This document shows positions 1-7,764 of a DNA stretch of 64,000 nt, one piece after another (position 1 is the stretch's first letter; each line of letters begins with the position of its first letter). The notes under the pieces are model-generated. The model did not search any database. It was not told the DNA's origin and was given only the letters and a program-made list of their open reading frames with translations. This DNA is from Thermoanaerobaculum sp964488355 (lineage in GTDB: Bacteria > Acidobacteriota > Thermoanaerobaculia > Thermoanaerobaculales > Thermoanaerobaculaceae). The position numbers were made by a program, and so were the translations under genes. Location of the stretch: the NCBI GenBank assembly GCA_964488355.1, contig CAZAUJ010000013.1, forward strand, positions 6,083 through 70,082, read 5' to 3'.

Positions 1-249
1 CGGCCATTCAGGCACCAGGCTGTACCGGGCCCACTCGGGATGCGCGCTGCTCCCTTCGGGTCCAAAGGAAAACTCGCCACCCTTAAGCTCGCCGGTGGCG
101 GTGAGGGTGAGCTTCTGCCCCGCCTGCACCTGAATGCCAGTTTTGGTCCAGGTGGCCTGACAGGGCACGGTCACGGTGGTCGAACCTTTCGGCGAACCAC
201 CGCAGGCCAGGGAGACGGCCAAGGCTACCAACATTGCGTAGCGTCTCAT
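1..249 (-). CDS. Putative lipoprotein, 3' end outside window
   Basis: The start codon ATG lies at 249 and the reading frame runs off the left edge, so only the first 83 residues are visible. They begin with a short positively charged and hydrophobic stretch ending in a lipobox-like Leu-Ala-Cys-Gly, which suggests a lipoprotein signal peptide. The segment after it (Cys-Gln-Ala-Thr-Trp-Thr-Lys-Thr-Gly-Ile, then Gly-Gln-Lys-Leu-Thr) resembles the beta-sandwich sequence of LecA/PA-IL-like lectin domains, but this is a weak resemblance. The start overlaps the stop of the upstream gene by four bases (ATGA), so it is translationally coupled and is the distal gene of the proS operon. Function unknown. 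Confidence 0.6.
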   Translation of the reverse strand, partial: MRRYAMLVALAVSLACGGSPKGSTTVTVPCQATWTKTGIQVQAGQKLTLTATGELKGGEFSFGPEGSSAHPEWARYSLVPEWP

Positions 250-797
250 GGTGCTCCTCCCAAGAGTGTCTGCCGAACAAAGCGCGAGGCTATCTCTGCC
301 GCCACATGCCTGAGAAAGGTGAGCTGATTCGGGCCCACCCACAGGCCCAAGCCGCCCACCTCCTCCGGGCGCTCAGCGGCGAAGGACACCAGCTCCCCAA
401 GCCTGCGTTGCAGCTGCTCCCTTTCCTCCTCGCACGGAGCGCAGGCCAGCTCCCCACCTGCCGTGGTGTCCTCGATGATCTCCACCAGCGGTTTGTTTTC
501 GGCCTTTTGCGGCACAGGGGGGATGGGCCATTGGGCCGAGGCGGAAAGTTTTCGCCAAGCCCGTGCCGCCACTGCCCAACCGGTTTGTTCCTTACCGACA
601 GCAATGGGCACCGCCACCACCTCCACGCAGGCACGGGCTTGCCCGCAGCTCCACAAAAGCTCAAGCCCCGAAAGCTGCGCGGTCAACTCCTGTCGGAGAA
701 AGGCCCGGGCAGAGGTGTCTTCAACCTGGAGAGAGATTCCCACAGCAAGGGGAGGCACCCGCCCTAGAGCTTGGGCCAAGAGCACCGCCAGCACCAT
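246..797 (-). CDS. Exported hypothetical protein
   Basis: This protein of about 183 residues is not recognised. The N-terminus is hydrophobic (Met-Val-Leu-Ala-Val-Leu-Leu-Ala-Gln-Ala-Leu) and looks like a short signal peptide or anchor. The remainder holds three cysteines spaced as two pairs (around Cys-Gly-Gln-Ala-Arg-Ala-Cys and Cys-Ala-Pro-Cys) and a Glu/Arg-rich helical stretch. The ATG at 797 shares its A with the TGA of proS, and a GTG at 800 is an alternative start. It lies between proS and a lipoprotein gene in one leftward operon, so its expression probably follows proS. No function is proposed. Confidence 0.6.
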   Translation of the reverse strand: MVLAVLLAQALGRVPPLAVGISLQVEDTSARAFLRQELTAQLSGLELLWSCGQARACVEVVAVPIAVGKEQTGWAVAARAWRKLSASAQWPIPPVPQKAENKPLVEIIEDTTAGGELACAPCEEEREQLQRRLGELVSFAAERPEEVGGLGLWVGPNQLTFLRHVAAEIASRFVRQTLLGGAP

Positions 798-2518
798 CAC
801 GCCCCCGAAAGGGTGGCCAGCGTTTCCCGCACCGCGGCGCAGGCCTGGGCCACCGCCACCGACCGCCGGCTGCCGTCGCGGCGAAGGGAAAGATCCACCT
901 GGCCCTGCTCTAAGCCCTTTTTGCCCACCACCACCCGCACGGGTATGCCAACGAGGTCGGCGTCCTTAAACTTCACCCCCGAGCGCTCGTCGCGGTCATC
1001 GTAGAGCACCTCCACCCCCACCCCCAGCAGGTCGCGGTACACCTCCTCAGCTACCCGCGTAACCTGCGGGTTGTCAGGGTTGAGGCTGAGCACCTCCACA
1101 GCGTAGGGAGCCAGGGGCAAAGGCCAAATGATCCCGGCCTCGTCGTGGTTTTGCTCTACCGCTGCCGCCACCGTTCGGCCTATTCCCAGCCCGTAGCAAC
1201 CCATGATCATCGGCTGCTCCTGGCCATGCTCGTCCAAGAACGTACAGTGCATGGGGGCCGAGTACTTGGTTCCCAGCTTGAAGATGTGACCCACCTCAAT
1301 GCCGCGCTTCACCTCCAGCGGCCTGCCGCAACGGGGGCAGGGGTCCCCTTGGCGCACCACGCGAATGTCCGCCACCAAGTCCGGCTGAAAATCGCGCCCT
1401 GGGACTACCCCCACCAGGTGGTAATCGTCGCGGTTGGCTCCCGTGACGGCGAGAGAAAGCCGCATCACTTCGGGATCGGCCACCACCCGTACATCGGCCA
1501 AGCCCACCGGTCCGGCAAAACCCACCGCCGCGCCCGTCACCCGCTGAACCTTTTCCGCCGAGGCCAGCTGCAGGTGCACGGCCCCGAGAACGTTTTTCAG
1601 CTTCACCTCGTTGAGCTCGTCATCGCCCCGCACCAGCGCCACGGCGAATTCCTTATCCGTTTCCACCACCATGGTCTTAATGAAATGGGCTGGGGCCAAG
1701 CCCAAGAAAGAAGCCACCTCGGCCACCGCGGTCAGGCCGGGTGTGGGCACCCACTGCGGGCTCTCCGGTTGTTTGCCTGGCCAGGGGGGCGCGGGCCTTG
1801 TAACCCCTGCCGTGGCCTTTTCCACGTTGGCGCCGTAGCCACAGGTACAGGCCACCACCGCGTCTTCCCCCGTGTCTGCCAGCACCATGAACTCGTGGGA
1901 CTCGCTGCCACCGATGTTGCCCGTATCCGCCTCCACCGCGGTAAATGATAGGTCGCACCGCTGGAAGATACGGCGGTAAGCCTGCTCCATGGCCCGGTAG
2001 GCCTCGTCCAAACTTTCCTGGGTAGCGTGAAAGGAGTAGGCGTCCTTCATAAGGAACTCACGCCCGCGCATGAGGCCAAAGCGGGGACGAATCTCATCGC
2101 GAAACTTGGTTTGGATTTGAAACAGGTTGACGGGCAACTGGCGGTAGGAAGAGACGCGCCGGCGCACCACATCGGTGATGACCTCTTCATGGGTGGGGCC
2201 AAAGCAAAAGTCCCGCTCGTGCCGGTCCTTCAGCCGCAGCAACTCCTTGCCGTAGGCGTACCACCGGCCCGATTCCTGCCACAGCTCTCCCGGTTGCACG
2301 CAAGGCATAGCCAGCTCCACCGAACCGGCTTTGGCCATTTCTTCCCGCACGATGCGGCAAAGCTTGTCGATCGTGCGCCAGCCAAGGGGCAGGTAGGTGT
2401 AAATCCCCGCCGCCAGCTTGTCGATCATGCCTGCCCGAGCGAGCAGCTTGTGGGAAACCACCTCCGCGTCTTGGGGGGTTTCCCGCAGGGTGTGAATGAA
2501 AGCCTGGGAAAAGCGCAT
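797..2518 (-). CDS. proS: Prolyl-tRNA synthetase, bacterial type
   Basis: Charges tRNA-Pro with proline in the cytoplasm. The 573-residue length and domain order fit the bacterial ProS class: a class II catalytic core, an inserted editing domain between motifs 2 and 3 (roughly residues 230-390), then the anticodon-binding domain. Class II motif 1 is seen near residue 35 (Gly-Ile-Tyr-Thr-Tyr-Leu-Pro-Leu-Gly), motif 2 around Phe-Arg-Asp-Glu-Ile-Arg-Pro-Arg-Phe-Gly, and motif 3 as Gly-Leu-Gly-Ile-Gly-Arg. The ATG at 2518 is preceded by a strong AGGAGGAGG and starts three bases after the TPR gene stop, placing proS third in the hbd-TPR-proS operon. Confidence 0.96.
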   Translation of the reverse strand: MRFSQAFIHTLRETPQDAEVVSHKLLARAGMIDKLAAGIYTYLPLGWRTIDKLCRIVREEMAKAGSVELAMPCVQPGELWQESGRWYAYGKELLRLKDRHERDFCFGPTHEEVITDVVRRRVSSYRQLPVNLFQIQTKFRDEIRPRFGLMRGREFLMKDAYSFHATQESLDEAYRAMEQAYRRIFQRCDLSFTAVEADTGNIGGSESHEFMVLADTGEDAVVACTCGYGANVEKATAGVTRPAPPWPGKQPESPQWVPTPGLTAVAEVASFLGLAPAHFIKTMVVETDKEFAVALVRGDDELNEVKLKNVLGAVHLQLASAEKVQRVTGAAVGFAGPVGLADVRVVADPEVMRLSLAVTGANRDDYHLVGVVPGRDFQPDLVADIRVVRQGDPCPRCGRPLEVKRGIEVGHIFKLGTKYSAPMHCTFLDEHGQEQPMIMGCYGLGIGRTVAAAVEQNHDEAGIIWPLPLAPYAVEVLSLNPDNPQVTRVAEEVYRDLLGVGVEVLYDDRDERSGVKFKDADLVGIPVRVVVGKKGLEQGQVDLSLRRDGSRRSVAVAQACAAVRETLATLSGA

Positions 2519-2521
2519 GTC

Positions 2522-4375
2522 CTACCTCCTCCTCGCCGCCAGCCACGCCACGCGCAGCAAATGGTCCAGCACGTCCGTCTTAAGGTCCGCCCCCTCCTGT
2601 TGGCGGGCCCGCTCCAACACCTGCCGCGCCTTCTGCTTGTCCCCGACTCCCAGGAGGGCCAGACCCAACTGGGTGAGGATTTGGGGTGAGGGGGCAGCGG
2701 AAGCTGCCGGTTGCAGGTAGTCTAGCGCATCACGGTAGCGTTCCCGCGCCAGGTACACCCGACCTACTGCCCCCTGCGCGTAGGGTTGCAGCTCGGACGG
2801 GAAAAGCTCCAAGGCACGGTGAGCCAGCTCCTCGGCCAACTCCAGGTCCTCGCCCGTCTCAGCCAAGGCCAGCGCCAGTTCATAGGCGCCCAAGGCCCTT
2901 TCCAAATCGCCTTCGCTCTTCTCCCAAAGATGCCGGGAAAGGGCCCGCAGGAGCCGATAACGACCCGCTGCCCGCAGGGTTTCTAGCAATGCGGTCCAAG
3001 CAGCCACCCGTACCGGCCCTTCGGCCCCCTGCGCCAGCGCCCAGCGGGCTCGGCGCACCGCTTCCCGACGCTTGCCCAGCGCCGAAGCGACCAGGGCGGC
3101 GGCCGCTTCCAAGCTTGGATGAGGCGAAAGCCTGCTCGCGTTGACAAGCTCTTGCCAGGCGGCTTGCAGTTGCCCCTCCTCCGAGGCGGAGGCAGCGCGT
3201 TCTAAGGCGTGGGAAACCTCGTTAGGCACGGGTGTGCGCGGCTTTCCAGCCAAAAGCAGCCGCACCGCCTCCTGGTAGCGCAGCCTTTGCGGGTCCACCT
3301 CCAACACCCTGCGAAAACAGTCCAGAGCCTTGCGGCTAAAACCCCGCTCCAGGTAGGCCAGGCCCAATACGTAGAGCGCTTCCTCCATGCCCGGTGCGAG
3401 CTGCACCGCCTGTTCCAGCAAGCGGATGGCCGGACCCAGACGCCCCAGCCGCAGCTCCACCAGCCCCAGGAGGAACGCGCTAACAGGCGAGGGCTCCTTG
3501 GCCAGCGCCTGCCGCAGCAACCGCCGGGCAGCGGCAAGCTGATCTTGGGCCACCTTCAGCGCACCCAAGGCAAAGGCAGGCAGGAAACTGTCCTGGCCCA
3601 CCTCCATGGCCCGCTGGAGCAACTGTTCAGCCTCGCGCATCTGCCCCTCGTCGGCCAGAAGGGTGGCGAGGGACACCAGGGCATCCACGTTTTGCGGCTC
3701 CAGCTCCACCAGCAGGCGGTAGGCCTCCTGGGCCATGCCCAGCTCGCCCTGCTCCGAGGCCAACTGGCCTACCAAGCGAGCCATTTCCGGATGGCGTGGG
3801 AAGCGCTTGAGGACCGCAAAAAGCTTGCCCACGGCCTGCTCCACCCGGCCCGCTGCCAGGAGCAGCTCCGCCGCTTCCAAGGCACGCTGGTAGGCCCGCA
3901 AAGCCAGGGAACCCAGGGTTTTGGCCCGTGCCAAAATCACATCGCGCTGGGCCGCGAGCGTCTCCACCAGCTCGTGCCGCGCCGCCTCATTAGCCGCTTC
4001 TTTCTCCCAGGCCGAGGCAAACTCCACTCGGCGAACCAGCTTGCGCCGATGAAGCAATCCTGCTAGGGCCCGCAAACCCGCATCCACGATGGCCAGGGAG
4101 CTTTCCAGCTCCTCCACGCGCTGCGAGAGCCCCTGGACTGACTCTTGCAGCGCAGCAAGCTGTTTTTCCTGCAGGGTCAGGCGCTCCAAAACGTCTTCTT
4201 GGAACGCGCTGGCCAGCTCCTCCAGCTTCTCCCCCAGATCCTCTCGCTCTTCCTCGGCCTGCGCCACTGCAGGCTGCTGCCCCGCGGAAAGCACCAACAA
4301 GGGAGAGCCGCAGCGTATGCACTCCTCCCGCCCCTCGGGGTTGGCGGCCCCGCACCACTGACACAGGACCTTCAC
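2522..4375 (-). CDS. Zinc-ribbon and TPR repeat protein
   Basis: Large helical-repeat protein of about 617 residues, likely cytoplasmic, of unknown partner. The N-terminus has two Cys-x-x-Cys pairs (Cys-Gln-Trp-Cys-Gly and Cys-Ile-Arg-Cys-Gly) typical of a small zinc ribbon. A coiled-coil-like Glu/Leu-rich region follows (about residues 45-110), then at least eight TPR-like helical hairpins to the C-terminus, with Ala-Leu-Tyr-Val-Leu-Gly-Leu-Ala-Tyr-Leu typical of TPR helix A. The GTG at 4375 gives Met-Lys-Val-Leu-Cys and normal spacing from the hbd stop; a GTG at 4420 would overlap hbd by 26 bases. TPR proteins act as scaffolds, and no specific role can be assigned. Confidence 0.85.
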   Translation of the reverse strand: MKVLCQWCGAANPEGREECIRCGSPLLVLSAGQQPAVAQAEEEREDLGEKLEELASAFQEDVLERLTLQEKQLAALQESVQGLSQRVEELESSLAIVDAGLRALAGLLHRRKLVRRVEFASAWEKEAANEAARHELVETLAAQRDVILARAKTLGSLALRAYQRALEAAELLLAAGRVEQAVGKLFAVLKRFPRHPEMARLVGQLASEQGELGMAQEAYRLLVELEPQNVDALVSLATLLADEGQMREAEQLLQRAMEVGQDSFLPAFALGALKVAQDQLAAARRLLRQALAKEPSPVSAFLLGLVELRLGRLGPAIRLLEQAVQLAPGMEEALYVLGLAYLERGFSRKALDCFRRVLEVDPQRLRYQEAVRLLLAGKPRTPVPNEVSHALERAASASEEGQLQAAWQELVNASRLSPHPSLEAAAALVASALGKRREAVRRARWALAQGAEGPVRVAAWTALLETLRAAGRYRLLRALSRHLWEKSEGDLERALGAYELALALAETGEDLELAEELAHRALELFPSELQPYAQGAVGRVYLARERYRDALDYLQPAASAAPSPQILTQLGLALLGVGDKQKARQVLERARQQEGADLKTDVLDHLLRVAWLAARRR

Positions 4376-4394
4376 GCCCTTGCCGCGCTTGCCC

Positions 4395-5243
4395 TTAGTA
4401 CTGGTAGAACCCTCGCCCACTCTTGCGCCCCAGCCACCCCGCGTCCACCATCTTCACCAGGAGCGGGCACGGGCGGTACTTGGGGTCTCCCAAGCCCTCG
4501 TAAAGCACCCGCAGGATTGCCAGACAGGTATCCAAGCCAATGAAATCAGCCAGCTGAAGAGGGCCCATGGGGTGGTTCATCCCCAGCTTCATCACCGCGT
4601 CCACCGCCTCCGGCGTAGCCACGCCTTCGTAAACGGCGTAGATGGCCTCGTTGATCATGGGCATGAGCACGCGATTGGAAACAAACCCCGGAAAGTCATT
4701 AACCTCCACCGGCGCCTTGCCCATCCTCTTGGCCAAAGCCTCCACCGTAGCAAAGGTTTCCTGGCTGGTCGCCATGCCGCGCACGATTTCCACCAGCTGC
4801 ATGACCGGCACCGGGTTGAAAAAATGCATGCCGATAAAGCGCTCGGGCCGTTTGGTGGTCGCCGCCAGGCGGGTGATGGAAATGGAGGAGGTGTTGGAAG
4901 CCAAAATGGCTTCCGGCGGCAAAATCGGGTCAAGCGTGGCGAAGACCTTGGCCTTCACCTCGAAGTTCTCCACCACCGCCTCCACTACTAGCTGGCAGGT
5001 GGCAAAGTCCTCCAGCTTGGTGGTGGTGGCAACCCGCCCCAAGGCCTGGGCCTTGTCCTGCTCGGAAATGACCCCTTTGGCCACTTGCCGGTCCATGTTC
5101 TTGGCCATGGTGCCCATGGCTTTGGTCAGAACCTCTTCGGACACATCGGCCAGCAGCACCTGCAAGCCAGCCAAAGCCGCCACATGGGCAATGCCGTTGC
5201 CCATTTGCCCAGCCCCCACCACGCCAAAGCGCGTCACCTCCAT
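4395..5243 (-). CDS. hbd: 3-hydroxybutyryl-CoA dehydrogenase
   Basis: NAD(P)-dependent oxidoreductase interconverting 3-hydroxyacyl-CoA and acetoacyl-CoA, in beta-oxidation or the butyrate pathway. The 282-residue, single-function form has the Rossmann signature Gly-Ala-Gly-Gln-Met-Gly near residue 10. It also has Ser-Asn-Thr-Ser-Ser-Ile near residue 117, the catalytic His in Met-His-Phe-Phe-Asn-Pro-Val-Pro, and Asn in Gly-Phe-Val-Ser-Asn-Arg, so the active site is complete. ATG at 5243 follows an AAAGGAGGG ribosome site. First gene of the leftward operon to proS. A second, divergent paralogue lies at 49624-50535. Confidence 0.93.
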   Translation of the reverse strand: MEVTRFGVVGAGQMGNGIAHVAALAGLQVLLADVSEEVLTKAMGTMAKNMDRQVAKGVISEQDKAQALGRVATTTKLEDFATCQLVVEAVVENFEVKAKVFATLDPILPPEAILASNTSSISITRLAATTKRPERFIGMHFFNPVPVMQLVEIVRGMATSQETFATVEALAKRMGKAPVEVNDFPGFVSNRVLMPMINEAIYAVYEGVATPEAVDAVMKLGMNHPMGPLQLADFIGLDTCLAILRVLYEGLGDPKYRPCPLLVKMVDAGWLGRKSGRGFYQY

Positions 5244-5264
5244 AGCACCCTCCTTTCCGCCGCG

Positions 5265-5293
5265 AGACTAGAAAGCCGGCGAGCTGCTGTCAA
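5265..5293 (-). promoter_or_regulatory. Sigma-70 promoter of hbd-TPR-proS operon
   Basis: On the minus strand, TTGACA (5288-5293), a 17-base spacer, then TAGTCT (5265-5270), ending about 20 bases upstream of the hbd ATG at 5243. The -35 box matches consensus perfectly and the spacing is ideal. A Shine-Dalgarno sequence lies between the -10 box and the start, so this transcript has a leader. Confidence 0.75.
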
Positions 5294-5813
5294 GCCAAAG
5301 CAACGGGAAGACGCCGCGGCAAGATTCACTTGCCGCCCTTGGCTGGCTCAGCAAGCCAAACGGCGATGCCGGCCCAAGGTAAGGAAGCCTGCCGTAAAGA
5401 CGCGTGGCACGGAAAAGCAGCCCCCAGAAGCCAAGCCTTGCGCTCGGCACGAGCCGGGACCCGCTTACCGACGGAGGGCCACCCGCTTTCCTTAAGCACG
5501 AAAGCCCCACAACCAGCTGGTCTCGCCCCAAAAGCGCCTCTCTCCCGCAAAGGCCCCGAGTGGATAGCCTTACGTGTCGTGCGTTGGCATGCCCCAGCGG
5601 CCCGGGAACGGGAAAACCCTAGCCACCGACCCCGCCTCCAGCCTTCAGGGGCCCGCCCTTTTGCACAAACCCGCCCGCCATAACCTGGGCCCGGCAGGAA
5701 CTGCAAAGCGCCGTCCCCCCGAACAGTGGCTGCGCGGTGAGGCCGCCGCTGGTGCGTGGCCAGCGAGGGAGGCCGCCGTAGGCTGCCGTAACTTTGTGCG
5801 GGCTTTGTGCCAC
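5294..5813. other. Non-coding gap, nothing recognised
   Basis: About 520 bases between the hbd promoter and the mscS remnant. Several short open frames exist on both strands, but none has a recognisable sequence, a good ribosome site or a convincing start. No tRNA cloverleaf, terminator with T-run, insertion-sequence ends or repeat array was seen. With the neighbouring broken genes, it is probably decayed sequence. Confidence 0.5.
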
Positions 5814-6556
5814 CTACACATTGGGCGCAAGGGCCATGTAACCCTCACTTTTCCCCTTCGCTCCCTGGGCTTTTTCCGAAGGGTGCGCCAGCCGAAAAGC
5901 GAGAGCGCTGTATTCCTGGGGAAGATACTCCTGGGGCAACGTTATCTCGTTCCCATCGCGAATGGCGGTGTACGCAGGAGGAGAAATCCCACCCCAGCCG
6001 TATTGAACGCGTCCTGAATGTGGGCATGAAGGTCCGAATACATGTTGGCCATGCGTGAGGGATCCGCAGTGAAGGCGTTAAGCTCGTATGTGACGGCGTA
6101 ATCGCCAAGGGAAATCTGGATAACAAAGGGCTTGGGATGCCGCAAGATCCCCTCAGTTTGTTCGGCAGCCTCAATGAGCAGCTGATGGACCTCTCGCCAG
6201 GAGACGCTGTAGCCAATGGTCACTGTGGTGGGGAGAATCAATCCGTCACTTTTAGCGGCTGTGGAATAGTTCACGATATGGCTGCCAAGCACCATGCTGT
6301 TGGCGATGGTGATCACCTCGTTTTTGATGGTGCGAATGCGCGTCACCAGCAGCGTCTTTTCCAGCACATCACCCACCGCCTCGAAAATTGTTACGCGATC
6401 ACCAACCCTGAAGGCGCCGGTGTAAGTGAGGATAACCCCGGCGATGATGTTGGCCATGGCTGAGGAAGAGCCCAAGGAACATAGCACACCCAGAAAAAAA
6501 GATATCCCTTTAAAGGCCGGCGAGTCGGACCCGGGGAGGTATAGGCGGAGGTTCAT
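5814..6556 (-). pseudogene. Degraded MscS-family mechanosensitive channel
   Basis: The frame from 6556 encodes the end of an MscS-type channel: the pore-lining region (Phe-Leu-Gly-Val-Leu then Ser-Leu-Gly-Ser-Ser-Ser-Ala-Met-Ala-Asn), the beta domain and the alpha/beta cytoplasmic domain. All upstream transmembrane helices are missing, and no trace of them is readable in any frame before 6556. Near 5990-6000, a one-base loss shifts the frame. The natural C-terminus continues in another frame as Pro-Pro-Ala-Tyr-Thr-Ala-Ile-Arg-Asp-Gly-Asn-Glu and ends at a TAG at 5814-5816. An intact member would be at least twice this length. Almost certainly non-functional. Confidence 0.8.
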
Positions 6557-6771
6557 AAGGTGGGCGTCGGCTGGGAGATGTATTGCACCTGAGGGGGCCC
6601 TCGCTGAGGGCTAGGACGCAAGGCCATGGCCATGCTTGGCGGGGGCGGACACGCCCCCGCCGCTGGGTGTGCCGCCTGCTGGCGGGGATGGCGGTAGCGT
6701 TCCCTGCCTTTGCCCAGGCAGGAGAAACGGGGGAAAGGCTGACCCTGGAGCCCCAGGTGGCATGCCTTTAG

Positions 6772-7704
6772 GTGGAGAGCGAAAAAACCCCGGCCACGGG
6801 TGGCGAAACGCACCGGGACCTGCTGCAGCTCCAGCGGTTGAGCTCCAGGCGCAGGCCGGCCTTAGGCGCAAGCGTGCAGACCCGTTTGCAAAAGGGGGCT
6901 GACTCGGAAGAGGCCAAGCGCGAGGCCAAAGAGAGGGGAAGCGCGCGGGCATGGTTGGAAACCTTAAACCGACAGCTTTGGCTGGCGGTTATTGACCAAG
7001 ATGGCAAGGTGTTGAAAAGGTCTCCGGGCGTGTCTGCCTTCCCCGCCCCGGGCGGTTGGGGCTTTCGCATGCCGGTGCGCTGGAATCTTCTGGCACAGGA
7101 AGAGCACCCCCGCTGTCCCTACACGGCGGTTTTTGGCGGGGACTCGCCTCGGCTGGCATGCTTCGAGTGGCAGCTGGTGCAGGTGGACGGGTGGTCCCTC
7201 CCTTTGCGATGGGTCACGGGCTCTGCCCTGGTGGGCGCGGGGGAAGCATCGGAGAGATGGGTTTTGGGTTCCGACGTGCCCCCAGCTTCCGGGCTGCCGA
7301 ACATCCTGGGCGTGCGCCTGACCAGCCAAGGCCTCAAAGAGCTACGCCTTGACCGGGAGGCCCTTTCTGCCCGTTCTCGGCGCATGCTTGGCGACAGCCA
7401 AGCCAACGACGCGGGCTTGCGGGAGCTGGCCCTTCTCCCCCTGGGGCCTACCCACCCGCAGGAGCCGCTACCCGTGCTGGTGCAGGCGTGTGCTGCCTGC
7501 AAGGAGTCCGGCGAGCGTCAGTGGCGCTTTTTCCGCGGCCAGCTGAGCCGCGAGGGCTTGCAGGTGGGCCAGCCCCTAGCCCTGCGCATTGGGGCCGAGG
7601 GGTTCCTCGGTGCCTGGCTTTTCCGCCCACTGCGCCTGCTGCCCGTCAGTTGGGGTCTAAACTGCAATGAACCTTCGCCCGGACTGAGCAGCAAGAGGGG
7701 TTGA
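6772..7704 (+). CDS. Hypothetical protein, probably amber-interrupted
   Basis: Not recognised. The open part encodes 310 residues of mixed composition with two Cys in Ala-Cys-Ala-Ala-Cys near the C-terminus and a Trp-Leu-Ala-Val-Ile-Asp-Gln-Asp-Gly-Lys segment. The GTG at 6772 has no ribosome site and directly follows a TAG at 6769-6771. Upstream in the same frame, from a GTG at 6667, lies a convincing signal peptide (Arg-Leu-Leu-Ala-Gly-Met-Ala-Val-Ala-Phe-Pro-Ala-Phe-Ala-Gln-Ala). The likely original gene is 6667-7704, an exported protein cut by one nonsense codon. It sits next to the mscS remnant, which supports decay. It may no longer be expressed. Confidence 0.45.
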   Translation: MESEKTPATGGETHRDLLQLQRLSSRRRPALGASVQTRLQKGADSEEAKREAKERGSARAWLETLNRQLWLAVIDQDGKVLKRSPGVSAFPAPGGWGFRMPVRWNLLAQEEHPRCPYTAVFGGDSPRLACFEWQLVQVDGWSLPLRWVTGSALVGAGEASERWVLGSDVPPASGLPNILGVRLTSQGLKELRLDREALSARSRRMLGDSQANDAGLRELALLPLGPTHPQEPLPVLVQACAACKESGERQWRFFRGQLSREGLQVGQPLALRIGAEGFLGAWLFRPLRLLPVSWGLNCNEPSPGLSSKRG

Positions 7705-7764
7705 AGAACCGCGCCTGCCGAACCCTTGCCGGCCACGGTCGTACACTTGCGCCAGGAGGTGGCC

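Noticed and set aside
5326..5706. 126-codon minus-strand open frame in the gap after hbd
   Set aside because: No family resemblance, odd composition (Gly/Arg/Ala), no ribosome site or promoter, and overlapping frames on both strands of similar length.
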